The notes beneath the pieces were generated by a model that saw only the letters and a program-made list of their open reading frames with translations, was not told the origin of the DNA and ran no database searches. The position numbers and the translations under genes were made by a program. Below are positions 21,548 to 34,200 of a stretch of DNA of 54,912 bases, in pieces; the first letter of the stretch is position 1; each line of letters begins with the position of its first letter. This stretch comes from Rhizophagus sp. LPA8_4_AMF (Eukaryota > Glomeromycota > Glomeromycetes > Glomerales > Glomeraceae), in assembly GCA_021464525.1 (NCBI GenBank), contig JADRCO010000099.1:1-54912 (forward strand). The letters run 5' to 3'.

Positions 21548-21759
21548 ATTCATTTACTATATTATGGTATTATTTATTATTTGTATTATTTGTATTAAAT
21601 GTCCATATATACTTTCGTACAGTACCAATATTTTTTGATTTAGCACTTGGTAAATTGATTAATTACTATAAAATATACGTACTCAAATTTTACTTTCTAA
21701 TATTGTAAAAGCACGGAAAATAACCACCGGTAGGGTATTCCTCATAATACAAAAATTGA

Positions 21760-21925
21760 TATATGGGTTGTTTGCTAGGAAAATGACCTTCTGAGAATTT
21801 TTTAACTTAATTTTAAAGTTAATTTCATTTTAGTCTATTTGTTTTGAAAAATAAAGAACAATGAAAATCTTAATTTTTATTGAAAAGTCCTCAGAAGGTC
21901 ATTTTCCTAGCAAACAACCCATATA
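21760..21925. mobile_element. MITE with perfect 36-base inverted repeats, TA target type
   Basis: The left arm from 21760 (TATATGGGTTGTTTGCTAGG, continuing AAAATGACCTTCTGAG) is repeated without mismatch in inverse orientation ending at 21925. Only about 94 bases of AT-rich loop separate the arms. The TA at each end suggests TA target duplication, typical of Tc1/mariner-type MITEs. It lies in the downstream spacer of tandem unit 4. The perfect arms point to a recent insertion. As RNA it would fold into a long hairpin. Confidence 0.85.
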
Positions 21926-21984
21926 ATGTAAAAATGTCACCGCAAACGTTGCATCCCATAAAATTTGGGTAGTTCAGTTAGGCT

Positions 21985-22560
21985 AGCAGCCTTGGGAGCT
22001 ATTAGAAACTTCCAATTTCTTTCAATTCTAATCTTCTAAATCTAACGAATTTCCATTGAAATTGGAATTGGAATCGATTTCCATAATTAGAATCGATTTT
22101 TAGAATCGACTAATCGCGATTAATCGTTTCTCAAATTTCGATTCTAAAATTTGATTTTCGATTCCGATTAATCGGTTCTAATCGATTGTGCACCATTAAA
22201 TTTGTGGCAGAGCAATTCCAATGAACATTAAAACCATTTTATTTATTTGTTTTATGTTTTATAAATGTTCATTGCATGGAGACCGGCAGTAACTCTGGCA
22301 AAGTTCATAATTCCGGCCAGAATTAAAACGTTTGTGTAACACCATAAAATCCGTAACGAAATTTTGTGTAACAGCACCTGGCCGGCACTATAGTTTTTTA
22401 TTTTTTATTCGATAATCTAATAAATCGATTCTGATTCGATTTTCGATTAATTCGATTTTGGTAATACAATCGATTCCAATACATATACGTATTTATTTAG
22501 AATAATATGATAAAAAAAAAAAATTGTAATATTGGGAAGGATTAGAATTGAAAGGATTAA
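21985..22560. repeat. Probable inserted inverted-repeat element in unit 4 spacer
   Basis: The spacer of unit 4 carries about 540 extra bases compared with unit 1. CTTTCAATTCTAATCTTC near 22017 and the inverse GGATTAGAATTGAAAGG near 22538 face each other, and an inner pair ATTGGAATCGATT (near 22064) / AATCGATTCCAAT (near 22467) does the same. ATCGATT/AATCGATT words fill the two ends. There is no coding frame and no clean target duplication, so the borders are approximate. Confidence 0.4.
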
Positions 22561-25500
22561 AATTCCAATTCCAATAAGAAGTCATTGGTGGCTTCCGACA
22601 TACATTCCTGCTAAATGACAATTTATGTTATCATTATAAGTAACAAGTTTCAGGATTTTCAAAAAAATTTCGGATTAGAATTTATTTTGAAACTTAGTTC
22701 TGGCCGAAACTAATTCCAAAATGTAGAGGCGGCACATGTATGTTTACTGAATACATAACTAGCAATGGCAAAAATAGAGTTGTATCTTATTTTCTGATTA
22801 TCATCAACAGATGGCTACCAGCCAGTTATTTGCGCAGAAACAGAATGACTCTACTTTTGAATGCAAATTTACAAAGTAAAGAAAACTTGAAGATTACTGA
22901 AGTGATCTCATGACCGAATTCAAAAAGACTTTAAAAGTTTTTACGACCACTAGTAAATGAGTTAAATAAAGACATATTATTATTGATTTTTATTTACCAA
23001 GTAAATAAATTCATTTACTAGAATAATTAATATGAACAGTCATATCCTGTCATGATCTGGTGATAAAAGTCACATGTCTCACTAATTACAACTTGTTATT
23101 TACATGAAATATATTTTAATATAACTAAACATATATATTTTTCGCCGATATGATTAAACTAATTATGGCCCAATTAATTTGGCACTGCATTCTCATGTCA
23201 GATATTGAAAAAGAAACAGAATTATATATGAGGAAATTAAAGCTTTAATGCTTTACTTTTTATGATTATAGAATATTTACATATTAAATATCACATTATT
23301 TTTATATGTATGAATAATTGTAGTATTTTTCCGGAGCTTTAATATCATGTATGCACATTTTTTAATACAGCTCCATATATGTTTTACCATTTTATTGAAA
23401 GGTTTTTAATAATGAAAAACTTAATGATACCGATTCCACATAAAATATTCACATACTGGAAAATACTGAAAAAGTACTGAAAGATACTGAAAAGGTATAT
23501 TTCAGAAACTTTTTACTTTTCTTAGTACTTTTTCAGAGTGTAAATTTTATGTAAGGATTATTAAATTTCATCTGACAAACTGGAATGGGAATTTCAAACA
23601 AAATCAGAAAATTATATCAATGAGATTTGAAAACTTTAATAAGATTCAAAGACAACGCTCTGCTTTAAAAGCAGAATATTGGTGGTACAATTCAATAGTT
23701 TTACGGTATATTTGCTCCTATCTTTCCATAATTATTGTTTAAAGGTATTTTATTTTTTATTTTAACTAAATTGTTTAAGCATATTGAATAACTTTTCAGA
23801 CAAGAACTAAAAAAAATTGAATTACTATGAGAAGTAATTCTTTAATATAAATCCAATATAAACATTGTTGCCTGGAATCTCTATTGCCATGATGACTTCT
23901 ATATTTCATTCAATATTTTAATTCAACTTTATTTAAGTTTGGACATTTTTTTTTTGTGACTAAATAGTAAATACAGAATATTTTTAATTAAAAGCATAAT
24001 AGCATAGTAAACTTGTTTAATGTATAAGCACCGCTAACAATACAAATTATAACCCGAAATTAAGATATCATCAACTGAGATGATGTCACCAGTTCTAAAT
24101 TGAGTACATTTCATCATGTACTAATTAAATAAAAAGGTATTTTTTATCGTTTACCGTTTCTAGTAATCTTTGCATATTTTAGCATTTAGTTTTTAAACTA
24201 TTCAAACTACCAACTAAAATAGATTAAATAGCAATAATAATAACGACACTCTCTATCCGTCGAATTTCTGGTTGATTTGCAACTTTACGTCCAAAATCTT
24301 AAAGGCCTGAGACCTAATGATACAATTGCAGCTAGTATTACCTATTAAAAGTATCAAAACAGAACGCAAAAACAATTAATGATTTTATTTTCTGACCTGA
24401 GGGTTGTTCCGTTAATATATGAAACAACTGCCATTTAATTTGATCATCTCATCAAGATGAATCTAATGATCTGTATTTGGATCATTAAATGCTGAAATAT
24501 TATTAATTTAACTTCACTATTAATATTTAGAATAATTATTATTAATTAATATGTAAATACAAACTATAACCTAAATGTTAAATTTTTAACTAAATCAAAA
24601 AAAGTTGAATGATAAATTTATAACCAAGTTCTCTCAAATGATGCTTGTAGTTAAATACTTAATTTTAATTTTCCTACATAACTTCTTACAAGAATTGAAG
24701 TATTATAAATATTGCAAAAAAATAGATTTGTAATTTCTACTTAAAGTTGTTGGAATATTTTATCTATATTTATTATCTTTATTGTTCTTTGTATTTTTTA
24801 AATATATAGAGAATTAGTAGAATTAGTTTAAGCTTAATTGCACGTAGTATTGGGAAAAAAAATATGAGCCTAGACCAATGCAAATGGCTAATACACATCC
24901 TCCGGAATCTCCCCTGGTAATTAGGTTACATAAGTCCCATTAAATTAATTGATTTGATAAAAGTATATGCAAAATACTACAAATTCAAGAAAGTTCCATT
25001 GCTACACAGCTAAGAATATATTGTTATCTTTTAAATTTTAAATTTCCAAGTATGCAAATATAGATTAAATATATATAAGGTTCCTTAATTTGTTTATTGC
25101 TTTTTTCCATGCAGCACAATTTTCAAAATAATGAATTCCTAGCTATAAGAAATTTCCAGTATTTAATATTTAGGCATGACCTATTCAGCCAAATTGTCCA
25201 ATATCATAAAATAATTGTTACAAATGATGTGTTATGATGTTAATGACAAAAGAAATGACAGAAATAATTTCTTCTATGTATCTTCATGTATGATATTATG
25301 ATATCTAGTTTTTGAATTATATGAGCTCACCATTTACCTGATTGCAGAGTGCAATAAAGATATTATAAAGTATTTGCAATCTTGACAAGCATTCTAGACC
25401 CTATCTTTCTATTATAGAATGCCTGGCCACTGGTGTTCTTTCTGATGATCACACCAGAACATCGCCCAAGTTCTTTTCTGTCTGTGTATTTATGCTTTCT

Positions 25501-25950
25501 TTTTTTCCGTCACAACTTACAATACTGTAGGATTCTCCTTTATATTGCTGACAACATGCAGTTATTAATGCAGAGTTTATACAAGTGATCATCTAATAAT
25601 ATCCATTCTCGTACATAATGAAAGATTCCGCATATAATTTTTACGTTGTATGCAATCCACAAAGTACATAGAATTATTTTAAAAAAAAAGAAGAAAACAT
25701 TTTAATTGTATCACAATTCATAATTTCCGCACACAACCTTTTTTCATTTAGTGTGCACATTACGCACATATGTACGGACATTTATGTTCCCAAAGTTCAT
25801 GTCCACAATAGGACCCAGAGATTAACGTTATGCTAGTTTTAGAAATGAACAATGCTGAGTACCTTTCGTAAAGAATAACCCTGCCAGATAAACTAAGCTC
25901 AGTATTATTGCATAATATCCCTCATGCATTAGAAATACTTAAACAATGAA
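22561..25950. other. Long gene-poor AT-rich stretch
   Basis: Six frames give no open frame over 60 codons with coding character, no splice-linked conserved protein blocks and no tRNA-like fold that I could find by eye. The only structured item is the small inverted repeat at 23436-23556. The stretch separates the dehydrogenase array from a decayed coding relic. Confidence 0.5.
23436..23556. repeat. Small imperfect inverted repeat (possible MITE)
   Basis: CCACATAAAATATTCACA, followed by ACTGAAAAAGTACT, faces CCTTACATAAAATTTACACT, followed by CTGAAAAAGTACT, on the other strand. The inner part repeats ACTGAAA words three times. No target duplication is evident. Confidence 0.4.
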
Positions 25951-25969
25951 TAGCATAAACTACAGCGTC

Positions 25970-27050
25970 GGTCGAAAAAGTCTTTTTGAACAATGTATCT
26001 GGCATCCTGGCGCATGGAAAATTACGCCATCATCTCACGAATATCATGCAAATTTGTCTGTGAGGAACAAATTTGGACAATAAAGGCGTTTTTCAAGCGA
26101 CAGATAACACTCATCAATCGCGTTAAGACCTTCCACATCTTCATCGGGTACCGGATCGTACTTATGTTTGTAGATTTAATCTCCTTCTGTGATGAAGAGT
26201 CCCATAATTTTGCGGTCATCCAAATTGATGAACGAGTGTGACAAACTATTTTCTAGACGTCATTTAGAGAACACACAAGAATGAAAGGGATTTGCAGTGA
26301 GATGCGATCATCGAACTCATAAATGGCATCCTCCACATGATTCGTCTCGACTTGAGTCTCCATTTCAGTTCATGGTCCATATAAAATCTTTAGGACTATG
26401 GATATTTGCGTTAGAATCATCACGGACATCACTATCGGTTTCTCTATTTCTTGTGGTTGGATGTTCGTGCATTCATGGAGAAGGAAGGAAAGAATGACAG
26501 CAGGGATCTAGTTGATAATTCTTACCATAATAGTCCCAAAGGATTAAATATTAAAATCTGATTTTCAACTTTTAGTAAAAACAAAAGTGCATCTATACTT
26601 CCCTCTCCGGGTTTCTCATTGAATTACCAAAAGATTTCTCCAGTTCTTTGGGCGCTTCCTGCAAATGTTGAATTATAAATATTAGATAATGGTTCATTGC
26701 TCATTTCGATCTAAGTTTCGAATCTCAGTCCTTCATAAGTTTGCGGTCAGGCGGTCGAGTAAAGAAGAATCATTTTTTCAACAACACGATTCTGAATTTG
26801 ATTTACTTGAAGCCAAACTAAAATATTGCTTGTACCTTACCATCAGATTTGTGGATCGACTAAAGATTTTAATGATAGAAAAATCCTAGAAACATTATTT
26901 ACTTGCCTTTTTAAATTTGTCGAAAAGATGCTACCTCATTTTTCTTTATCACTTCTAATAATGTTCTCGAGACCTTTTCAATGTGTATCTATTGTCTATT
27001 GTCTGGAAAGGTTCCTTGTCATCCGGTCGATTAAAATATTCGTGTATTGA
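25970..27050 (-). pseudogene. Heavily decayed coding relic, family not recognised
   Basis: Reading the minus strand from 27050 downwards, protein-like blocks follow one another in changing frames: HEYFNRPDDKEPFQTIDNRY (about 26965-27050), EAPKELEKSFGNSMRNPERE (about 26595-26660, directly after a CAG that looks like an old splice acceptor), HPTTRNRETDSDVRDDSNAN (about 26410-26480), then ETNHVEDAIYEFDDRI, LDDRKIMGLFITEGD and HKYDPVPDEDVEGLNAIDEC with CYLSLEKRLYCPNLFLTDKF (about 26050-26170). Base composition is more even than in the flanks. Stops and frame changes between the blocks show it is dead, and the order suggests one multi-exon gene. I do not recognise the family. The short open frames on either strand here are fragments or shadows of it. 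Confidence 0.5.
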
Positions 27051-27324
27051 CATGGATAATTTTTTATAATTACGGAAGCCATATCAACATGTATATTAAT
27101 TTCCATAAAGGTAACTAGATCACTCGAGATAAAATCAGTTATCCCAACGGCTGTAGCAAATTTTCACTATAACAAATAAACTGAATTTATATTATTTTTG
27201 AACTATTTAATATTAAAATATTATTTTATTTAACAATTATCAACGAAATTCATCAAAATTTCAATGTTATCAAAAAAAAATGCGAGTTTAAAACTTTATC
27301 TATTTTGTTTAATAAAATTTTTTT

Positions 27325-30300
27325 TTATTTCTTTTTTGAAGTACCAGAACCTTTTGATAAGAAATCATAAAATGCTTTTTGAGGTAATTCAATATTTCCT
27401 AACAAATAAAATAAATTTGTTACAAAATAAACATTTTCAATTCATACTGCATTCAACTAATAAGTAATCTAGATTACATACCGATCATCTTCATCTTCTT
27501 TTTCCCTTCTTTTTGTTTTTCAAGTAATTTCATTTTACGAGTTACATCTCCACCATACTAAATTAGTTGAGTTTTTAGGACGTTTCTTTTAACGAAAAAC
27601 ATTCATTAATAAATTATAACTTACGCATTTTGCGGTAACGTTCTTTCGCAAAGCAGAAATTCTAAAATTAATTTCCGATGAAATTACAAATTACGTTAAT
27701 TACAAAATATTTGCAAATGATAACAGATAGAGAACTTACGTTTCTCTAGCAATAACTTTTCCTCCAATGGTTGTTTGTATTACGACTTCGTACAATTGTC
27801 TAATTTTATAGAAAAATTTTAACATATACATAGTTCTATATTATAATAATCTACTTAACATTAATCACACTTACTTTGGTATAACTTCACTTAATTTTTT
27901 TGTCCATTCTCTTCCAACATGTGAAGCTTGAGATCGATGTAAAATTGCTGCCAGGGCATCTACAGGTTTTTTATTCATCAGCACATTCATCTGTATAAAA
28001 CAATCATAATTACTAATGTTCATTGACGTAATAAGACTTAATGAGAATTAGATAGCATTACTTTAACAATATCGGTTGTTTGATATCCTATATCTTCATA
28101 ATCAAAACTAAAATAACAGAATTGATATTAGTCAGTTATACACGATTCGTGGTTAAATTTAAAGATTGGATTACCAAACCTTGCATAACCGCTAGATTTT
28201 GATTTTAGTTCATCATGAAAATCTGTTACTATCTCTGCTAGTGGTATACAATATTTCATGATGACACGCGATTCGTCCATATAATTGTACTCCAACTGTT
28301 CTCCTCTACGAGACTTAAAAATAAGAATGTTTATTAAAGAGTGAATGTAATAGTTAGAAGCTCAATAAAACGTAACTTGCTAATATAAATAAACATACCC
28401 CACATAGATCCATAACAGAACCCATGCAATCCTAAAAGAAGTATAAAGAAAGTATAAGTAATTTTTAAAAGTTAATCAATTTTATTATTTGACATACCTC
28501 TGGTAATATAATAGTAGCCATAACAATTGGCTCCTGTAATTCAGCCACCTTATTTTGCATTTCCATTGGATCAGGAAATTCAGCTGGATTACGAATTAAC
28601 TTTGATGATCCATCACGATAAATTACTAAAATATTAAGTTAATCAAGTTAATCAAAATAAACCTATAATATATAGCAAACCAAAACAAAATATAATATTT
28701 AATTATAACTCACTCTTATAAGGAACTGTTGGCCGAGTGATAATTATATTAGCATCATGTTCCTATCACGAAAAAGGATTTTTTAATCTTCCTAAAGAAG
28801 TTTGCCCGATCCAAGCTAGAGGCTCGGCTTAAAGTACACTTACTTCTTCTAATCTTTGTCTGAATACATCCATGTGCAGTGTTCCTAAAAATCCAATACG
28901 CCAGCCTTGCCCCAAAGCCATGCTTTAATAACTATTTAAATTATTAAAATGTTTATTTTTAAATGCACATCAATGAACTCTAACTTGTTTTCATACCTTG
29001 TCTCTTTTTGAACAGAAACGCTAGCATCATTCAACGTCAATTTGGTGATTGATTCATCCAATCGGCTAAATTCATTTGTATCTGTAGGAAACACACCGGC
29101 GAATACCTACAAATTATACAAATAACAAATTTTTTTTAGCGTATTTACCAAAACACCATATTTGATTTTAAGATCATGTTAGAGAATCAGGAATTTCAAC
29201 TAATTCATACCATGGATTTTGCAGGTTCAAATCCTGGCAGAGGTTCCACTGGATTTTTGATATGATAAAATGTATCACCAATATGAGCTTCAGCTGCGAC
29301 CTTCATGCTACAAATAACGTATCCCACTTGCCCAGCATGTCTAAAATTAATAAAAATAATTTAGTTCGTGCCACATAAAGATATTACGATAATAAGAGCT
29401 TTTACTGCATACAAATATCCGGTCGTAACTTGTTCAGGATGCATAATGCCAATATCAATAACTTCATATTTTTTTTCTGAATATGCTGACATTATCTTAT
29501 CACCTAAAAAAATTTAATGTTTAACTATTAAATTAACATTGAGAACACATTTCAAAAAAGACAATTACCTTTTTGTAATTTTCCATCGACAATTGCCATC
29601 ACACAAACAACGCCAACATATGTATCATACCATGAATCAAAAAGAAAAGCTTTCAAAGGCTTATTAATATCTCCACTGGGTCTAAAATTAATTAATTAAA
29701 TTTTAGCTAAAACAATATGTCATAATTTGAAATAACTAAGTAAATCATACGGAGGTATCTTTTCGATTACGGTTGGTAAAATTTTATCAACACCGACTCC
29801 AGATTTAGCTGAAATCTTGATATAGTCGTAATTAATAATAAACGGTTAAAAAATAAAAAAAAAAGCATAAGGAGCAATATTAAATTTTCTACCAATGCAA
29901 TATCCGAAACATCTAATTCAAATGTACTCTCAATTTGATTTACGACACGATCAGGTTCAGCAGTAGGAAGGTCAATCTGTAAATTGAATAAGTTTGTTTG
30001 AATACATCGAATAATCAAAAAGAAACTTGACATCCGTACTTTGTTTATAACAGGTATGACAGCCAATCCTTCATTAAAAGCCAGAAAGAAGTTAGCGACA
30101 GTTTGTGCTTGAATCCCTTGTGATGAATCTACTAATAATATTGTTCCTTGACATGCTGCTAGTGATCTTGACACCTCATAATTAAAATCAACGTGTCCCT
30201 ATGTTATTAATTAAAAATTTAAATGTAAACTTATTTTAAAATTTATGAGAGATTGATAAAGAAAATATCTTACTGGTGTATCGATTAAATTAAGTAAATA

Positions 30301-31067
30301 ACTTTTGTTATTATATTTATAAAACATTGAACATGTCTAAATGAATAAACTTTTAATAAATACATCATGGCATTATTGATGTAAATAAATATACCATACT
30401 TGAGCTTTTACTGTAATCCCTCTTTCTCTTTCAACAGTAAGTTTGTCTAACACCTGTTGGTGTAAATGATTAGAAGAAATTGTTCCTTCATTATTATAGA
30501 GAATAAAATTAGCCCTAATTCCATTATTAAGATGCAATTGACGAAATATAACGTTTCTACCTGTAAGTTCTAAAAGCCTTCAATTTAACGACAAATTGTT
30601 AAAATTACTTCTTAAATTTGATAAAATGAGATTCATTGACTAGTATAAGTTCTACCTATCTGCCAATGTACTTTTCCCATGATCTGTAAATTATATAAAA
30701 TTAATATCGAAAAAAAAATTTTTTTTTTTAATAAAATAAAAAATTATAACGTACCTACATGAGCAATAATGCTAAAATTTCTAATGTTTTCAGCCGGAAA
30801 TGTAGATAAATCTATATGTTTGTTCTAAAATAAAGTATTCAAATCATTATTTTTTATGAATTAAGCCAAATTTTTCACGAAACAACAGAATTTTACCGAA
30901 TTCGACGATGATGATTGTTCTCTTTTTTGTAATGATTTTATTAAATTATCATAATTTATATATAAAGTTCGGTTTACTCTATTTAATACATATGAATGTT
31001 GATTAATTATATGGATGTTGCTGTAAAATTGTGACTTAATATTAGAGAGAATTGGTCGGAAAATCAT
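27325..31067 (-). CDS. GUF1: GUF1/LepA, mitochondrial elongation factor 4 GTPase (672 aa, 24 exons)
   Basis: A membrane-associated mitochondrial translational GTPase that back-translocates or remobilises ribosomes. Exons, 5' to 3': 31067-30897, 30824-30755, 30683-30656, 30577-30561, 30485-30400, 30336-30274, 30198-30040, 29976-29893, 29815-29751, 29681-29569, 29503-29413, 29340-29211, 29106-28997, 28922-28844, 28762-28714, 28625-28498, 28431-28399, 28313-28180, 28107-28062, 27990-27875, 27799-27740, 27661-27625, 27557-27482, 27398-27325. They sum to 2,019 bases with no stop. Motifs: G1 AHVDHGKST, G2 [12 protein letters not shown]3 DTPGHVDF, G4 NKID, G5 SAKSG; LepA-specific [23 protein letters not shown], and the C-terminal [20 protein letters not shown]. 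The first 40 residues ([10 protein letters not shown]...) are Arg/Lys/Ser/Asn-rich, as in a mitochondrial presequence. ATG 31067 is the first in frame. Length agrees with fungal and animal GUF1. Confidence 0.95.
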
Positions 31068-31214
31068 TTCGATTTTTTTTTTCAAAAAAAAAAAAAAAAA
31101 AAAAATTTTATCTGGGTAATCTGCATCATTGATAACTACAAATAAGGATAAATTTGTACATTTTAAGATTCGATTATCTTTTTTACTTTCTCTTAAATTA
31201 ATGAAAGTAAAAGT
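31068..31214. promoter_or_regulatory. Bidirectional promoter between GUF1 and the WDR6-like gene
   Basis: Only 147 bases separate the two start codons, so both promoters must lie here or in the 5' ends. It contains a run of about 20 A (31084-31106), which is nucleosome-repelling in other fungi, and the mixed-sequence centre ATCTGGGTAATCTGCATCATTG. No clear TATA box is seen. Co-regulation of a mitochondrial translation factor and a tRNA modification factor is a plausible consequence but is inferred. Confidence 0.6.
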
Positions 31215-34200
31215 ATGGATACTCCAAAGGTATATTTTTTTTTGATTGTCGTTATTTACGAAAAAAATTCCATAATTAATTTTATTTTTTTTCAGTTTCA
31301 GAAACTTTTCTATGCAGGTCCAGTAACATCTTTATGTTTTCATAACGACATAATATTGTTATCTGGTCAAGGACCTTATTTTAAAGTTTTTTATGTTCCA
31401 ACTGGAAATTTATTATATAGTCAACCTATTATGGAATACTGGAGAATATATAGGATTGTACCAGGTAATCCTAAACACAATCGTTGGGTTTGCTCATATT
31501 TTAATGATTGATAACTAAATTTTGATTCATTTCTTGAAAGTTAAATTTGTAAAGAAAGAAGAAATAACTGTAGAAGAAAACAAAAACAACAAGACGTACT
31601 ATAACAGTATTATTAAAGAACAGAGATTATTGGCCATTTACGGATCAAAGACTATTCAAATTGTTAATATTAGTATAGATTATTATAAGGATAAGGATAA
31701 GTATGTTGATGGTTTTACTTTTTCGAAATTTTCCAATGCTAATAATATTGCCCGCATCATATTCCTGTATTTCTTTTTATTGTTAAAAAAAGGTTAGAGC
31801 CACCTAGAGTTTCAATCACCCTAGAGTCGAGGTTATCACCATTAAAAGATTGGGTTCTCGACATCAAATGGCTATATGACAATATTAACAATTCGACATC
31901 TACATCTACTAATTCTGTGGATTTTGTTGGAGTAAGAAATAAAATAATTTATTTACATTTTTATTTATTTTTGTTTAATCTGTTTCTAACTTTAATTTCC
32001 AATTTTTTCAAAATTATAGTCATCTATAACTAATCCAGCAGAAATAGCGATAGCTTTTGCTCATAATTTTGTCGAAATTTATAATATTCAAAATAAAACC
32101 TGTGTCTATTCTATTCAATGTGAAGAACGCTGTATATTATATTCTGCAAGATTCTTTGGTGATACTCTGAATGAGCTAATTTTGGCATCCGGTACGGTAT
32201 TTAATCAAGTTCATTTATGGGACGTTGTGAAAAAGAATGAATTTGGAGATGGAGTTGTATTTAAGAAACTCATTGGACATGAAGTAAGCTATAAATATCA
32301 GATATTATGTTTCAATTGGACATAAATTAATTTTTAGTTAATATATGGTTAGGGTGTTATATTTGGAGTAAATTTTAGTGATGATGGAAAAACAATATCT
32401 TCGGTATCAGACGATAGAACTATTCGCGTTTGGAAGACTGACAGAAATGATAAGTAAGTAGACATCTATTTCTTCTACGATCTCTTTGTCGAACTTTTTA
32501 AGTGGGAGATTATGTTTAAATCAAAACCACTCTCTTAAATCGGTAGTCTGATTTTTATAGATCTAAACCTCTTATATTATATGGACATATGGCGCGTGTT
32601 TGGGATTGTCATATTTTAGACAAATATCTCGTCAGTATTTCAGAGGTATTATTTTCTATTATTCACTCTAACTTATTGTTACTCATTTATTGTTACTCTC
32701 TAATACATTTTATTATTGCTATTAGGATTCGACATGTCGAGTTTGGCAAAATTCAATAGATTTAAATGTGAACGATGAAGCAAGTGATGTAAATTGCCTA
32801 GCCTGCTGGGAGGGTCATGTTGGAAAAAGTGTTTGGAGCTTGGCGATTGATCCTTCAAGGAAAATTGTTGTAAGTTGTATTTTAGGTGAAAGGGCAAGTA
32901 ATTTTTAGTAAATAATGTAATTTATTGTATTATTATTTCAGGCTACGGGTGGAGGAGATTCAGGAATTCGATTATGGTCACTTTTGTCGGTTACGAATAA
33001 TAAGATTGGCATGCAATTTTTTTTTCTGGACGTTTTATAAGAGATCTTGTCATAATAAATTAATTTTTTTTTAAATAGATTCTGATAAGGATTTGATTAA
33101 AATCGAATTGCCTCCTGTTGATTCTTACGCTCACTTAGAAGTAAGTGATATGTTTATAGGAATTTCGATTATATTCTTGTATTCTTATTCCTTCCAAATA
33201 CTTTGCTCTTCTTAATTAATAGGAAAATACAAGAGAACACATTAGAAATTTTGTTCAAGTTGATTATTCTACTGTTGTTATAGCTACAAACTATGGGCAA
33301 GCTTAAGTTTAATTTATACTGTTAAAGTATAGGATAATGAGTTAATCTTTTTTTCACAATATTATTTTTTTATAGACACTTATTAAGATATAGCTATGTA
33401 ACAAAAGAATGGTTATCTTTATATAATTCAAAAGAATTACGAAATTATACGATGATGAAAGTTTCAAATTGTGGAAGAGTTGTGTGTTGTGGAAGTATTA
33501 ACGGTAAAGTGTTTGTTATAAGTGTATATCAAGAATTTCAGGTAAATGAAAAAAAATAATGATTGAACTTTTAATTATAGAATTATTAATAATTCTTTAT
33601 GTTGCTTCTAATAGACTATAGAGAAGAATTTACATGAATATAAAGTGTTCGAATTATTTTTAGAGGAAACTGAAGGTTTGTGTTAAGTATTATAAGTTAT
33701 TCATTTTATATTTTTATTTACTTATAATCCTAATTAAATTAGATCCAAATATTTTACACGTGGTTTCTCATGCTGTTCATAATGAAATATATTTATTAAA
33801 ATTGGATTTAAACTGCAATATTGGTTCGGTAAGTCAAAATTATCTATTATATAAAGACGTACGTGATTATTATTTCACTAATTGTATATATATAATAGGA
33901 ACCTAGATTTGAAATACTTTGTAAGCTTTCTATGCCACCGCGATTCCAATTAATGTCCTTTGCATTCTGTCCATCATATCGTCTACTAATATGCGGGTCA
34001 CGAGAGAGCGGGTTAGCAATTTATAATTTGAATTCGCCTATTTTATCCAATACGGAAAATTTTATAAAAGAACTGTCTCCAACCATACATTTAAGTAAAA
34101 CACATGGGAAACAAGCGGTGACATCTGTAGCTTTTAGGATAGATAAATTAAAGAGTAATGAAGAAGATACAGAAGAGGTATTAACGATATATACTTCAGG

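Noticed and set aside
29220-29246. GGTTCAAATCCTGGCAGAGGTTCC, tRNA T-arm-like
   Set aside because: It lies inside exon 12 of GUF1 (encoding [12 protein letters not shown] on the other strand) and no acceptor stem or anticodon arm is present.
31068-31085. Six extra N-terminal codons for GUF1
   Set aside because: The codon at 31085 is TTG, not ATG, and lies at the poly-A run. The first in-frame ATG is at 31067.
30861-31797. Separate short ORFs around 29767-30174, 31215-31511 and 31522-31797 as individual genes
   Set aside because: They are exons plus adjacent open introns of GUF1 and the WDR6-like gene; splicing joins them into long conserved proteins.
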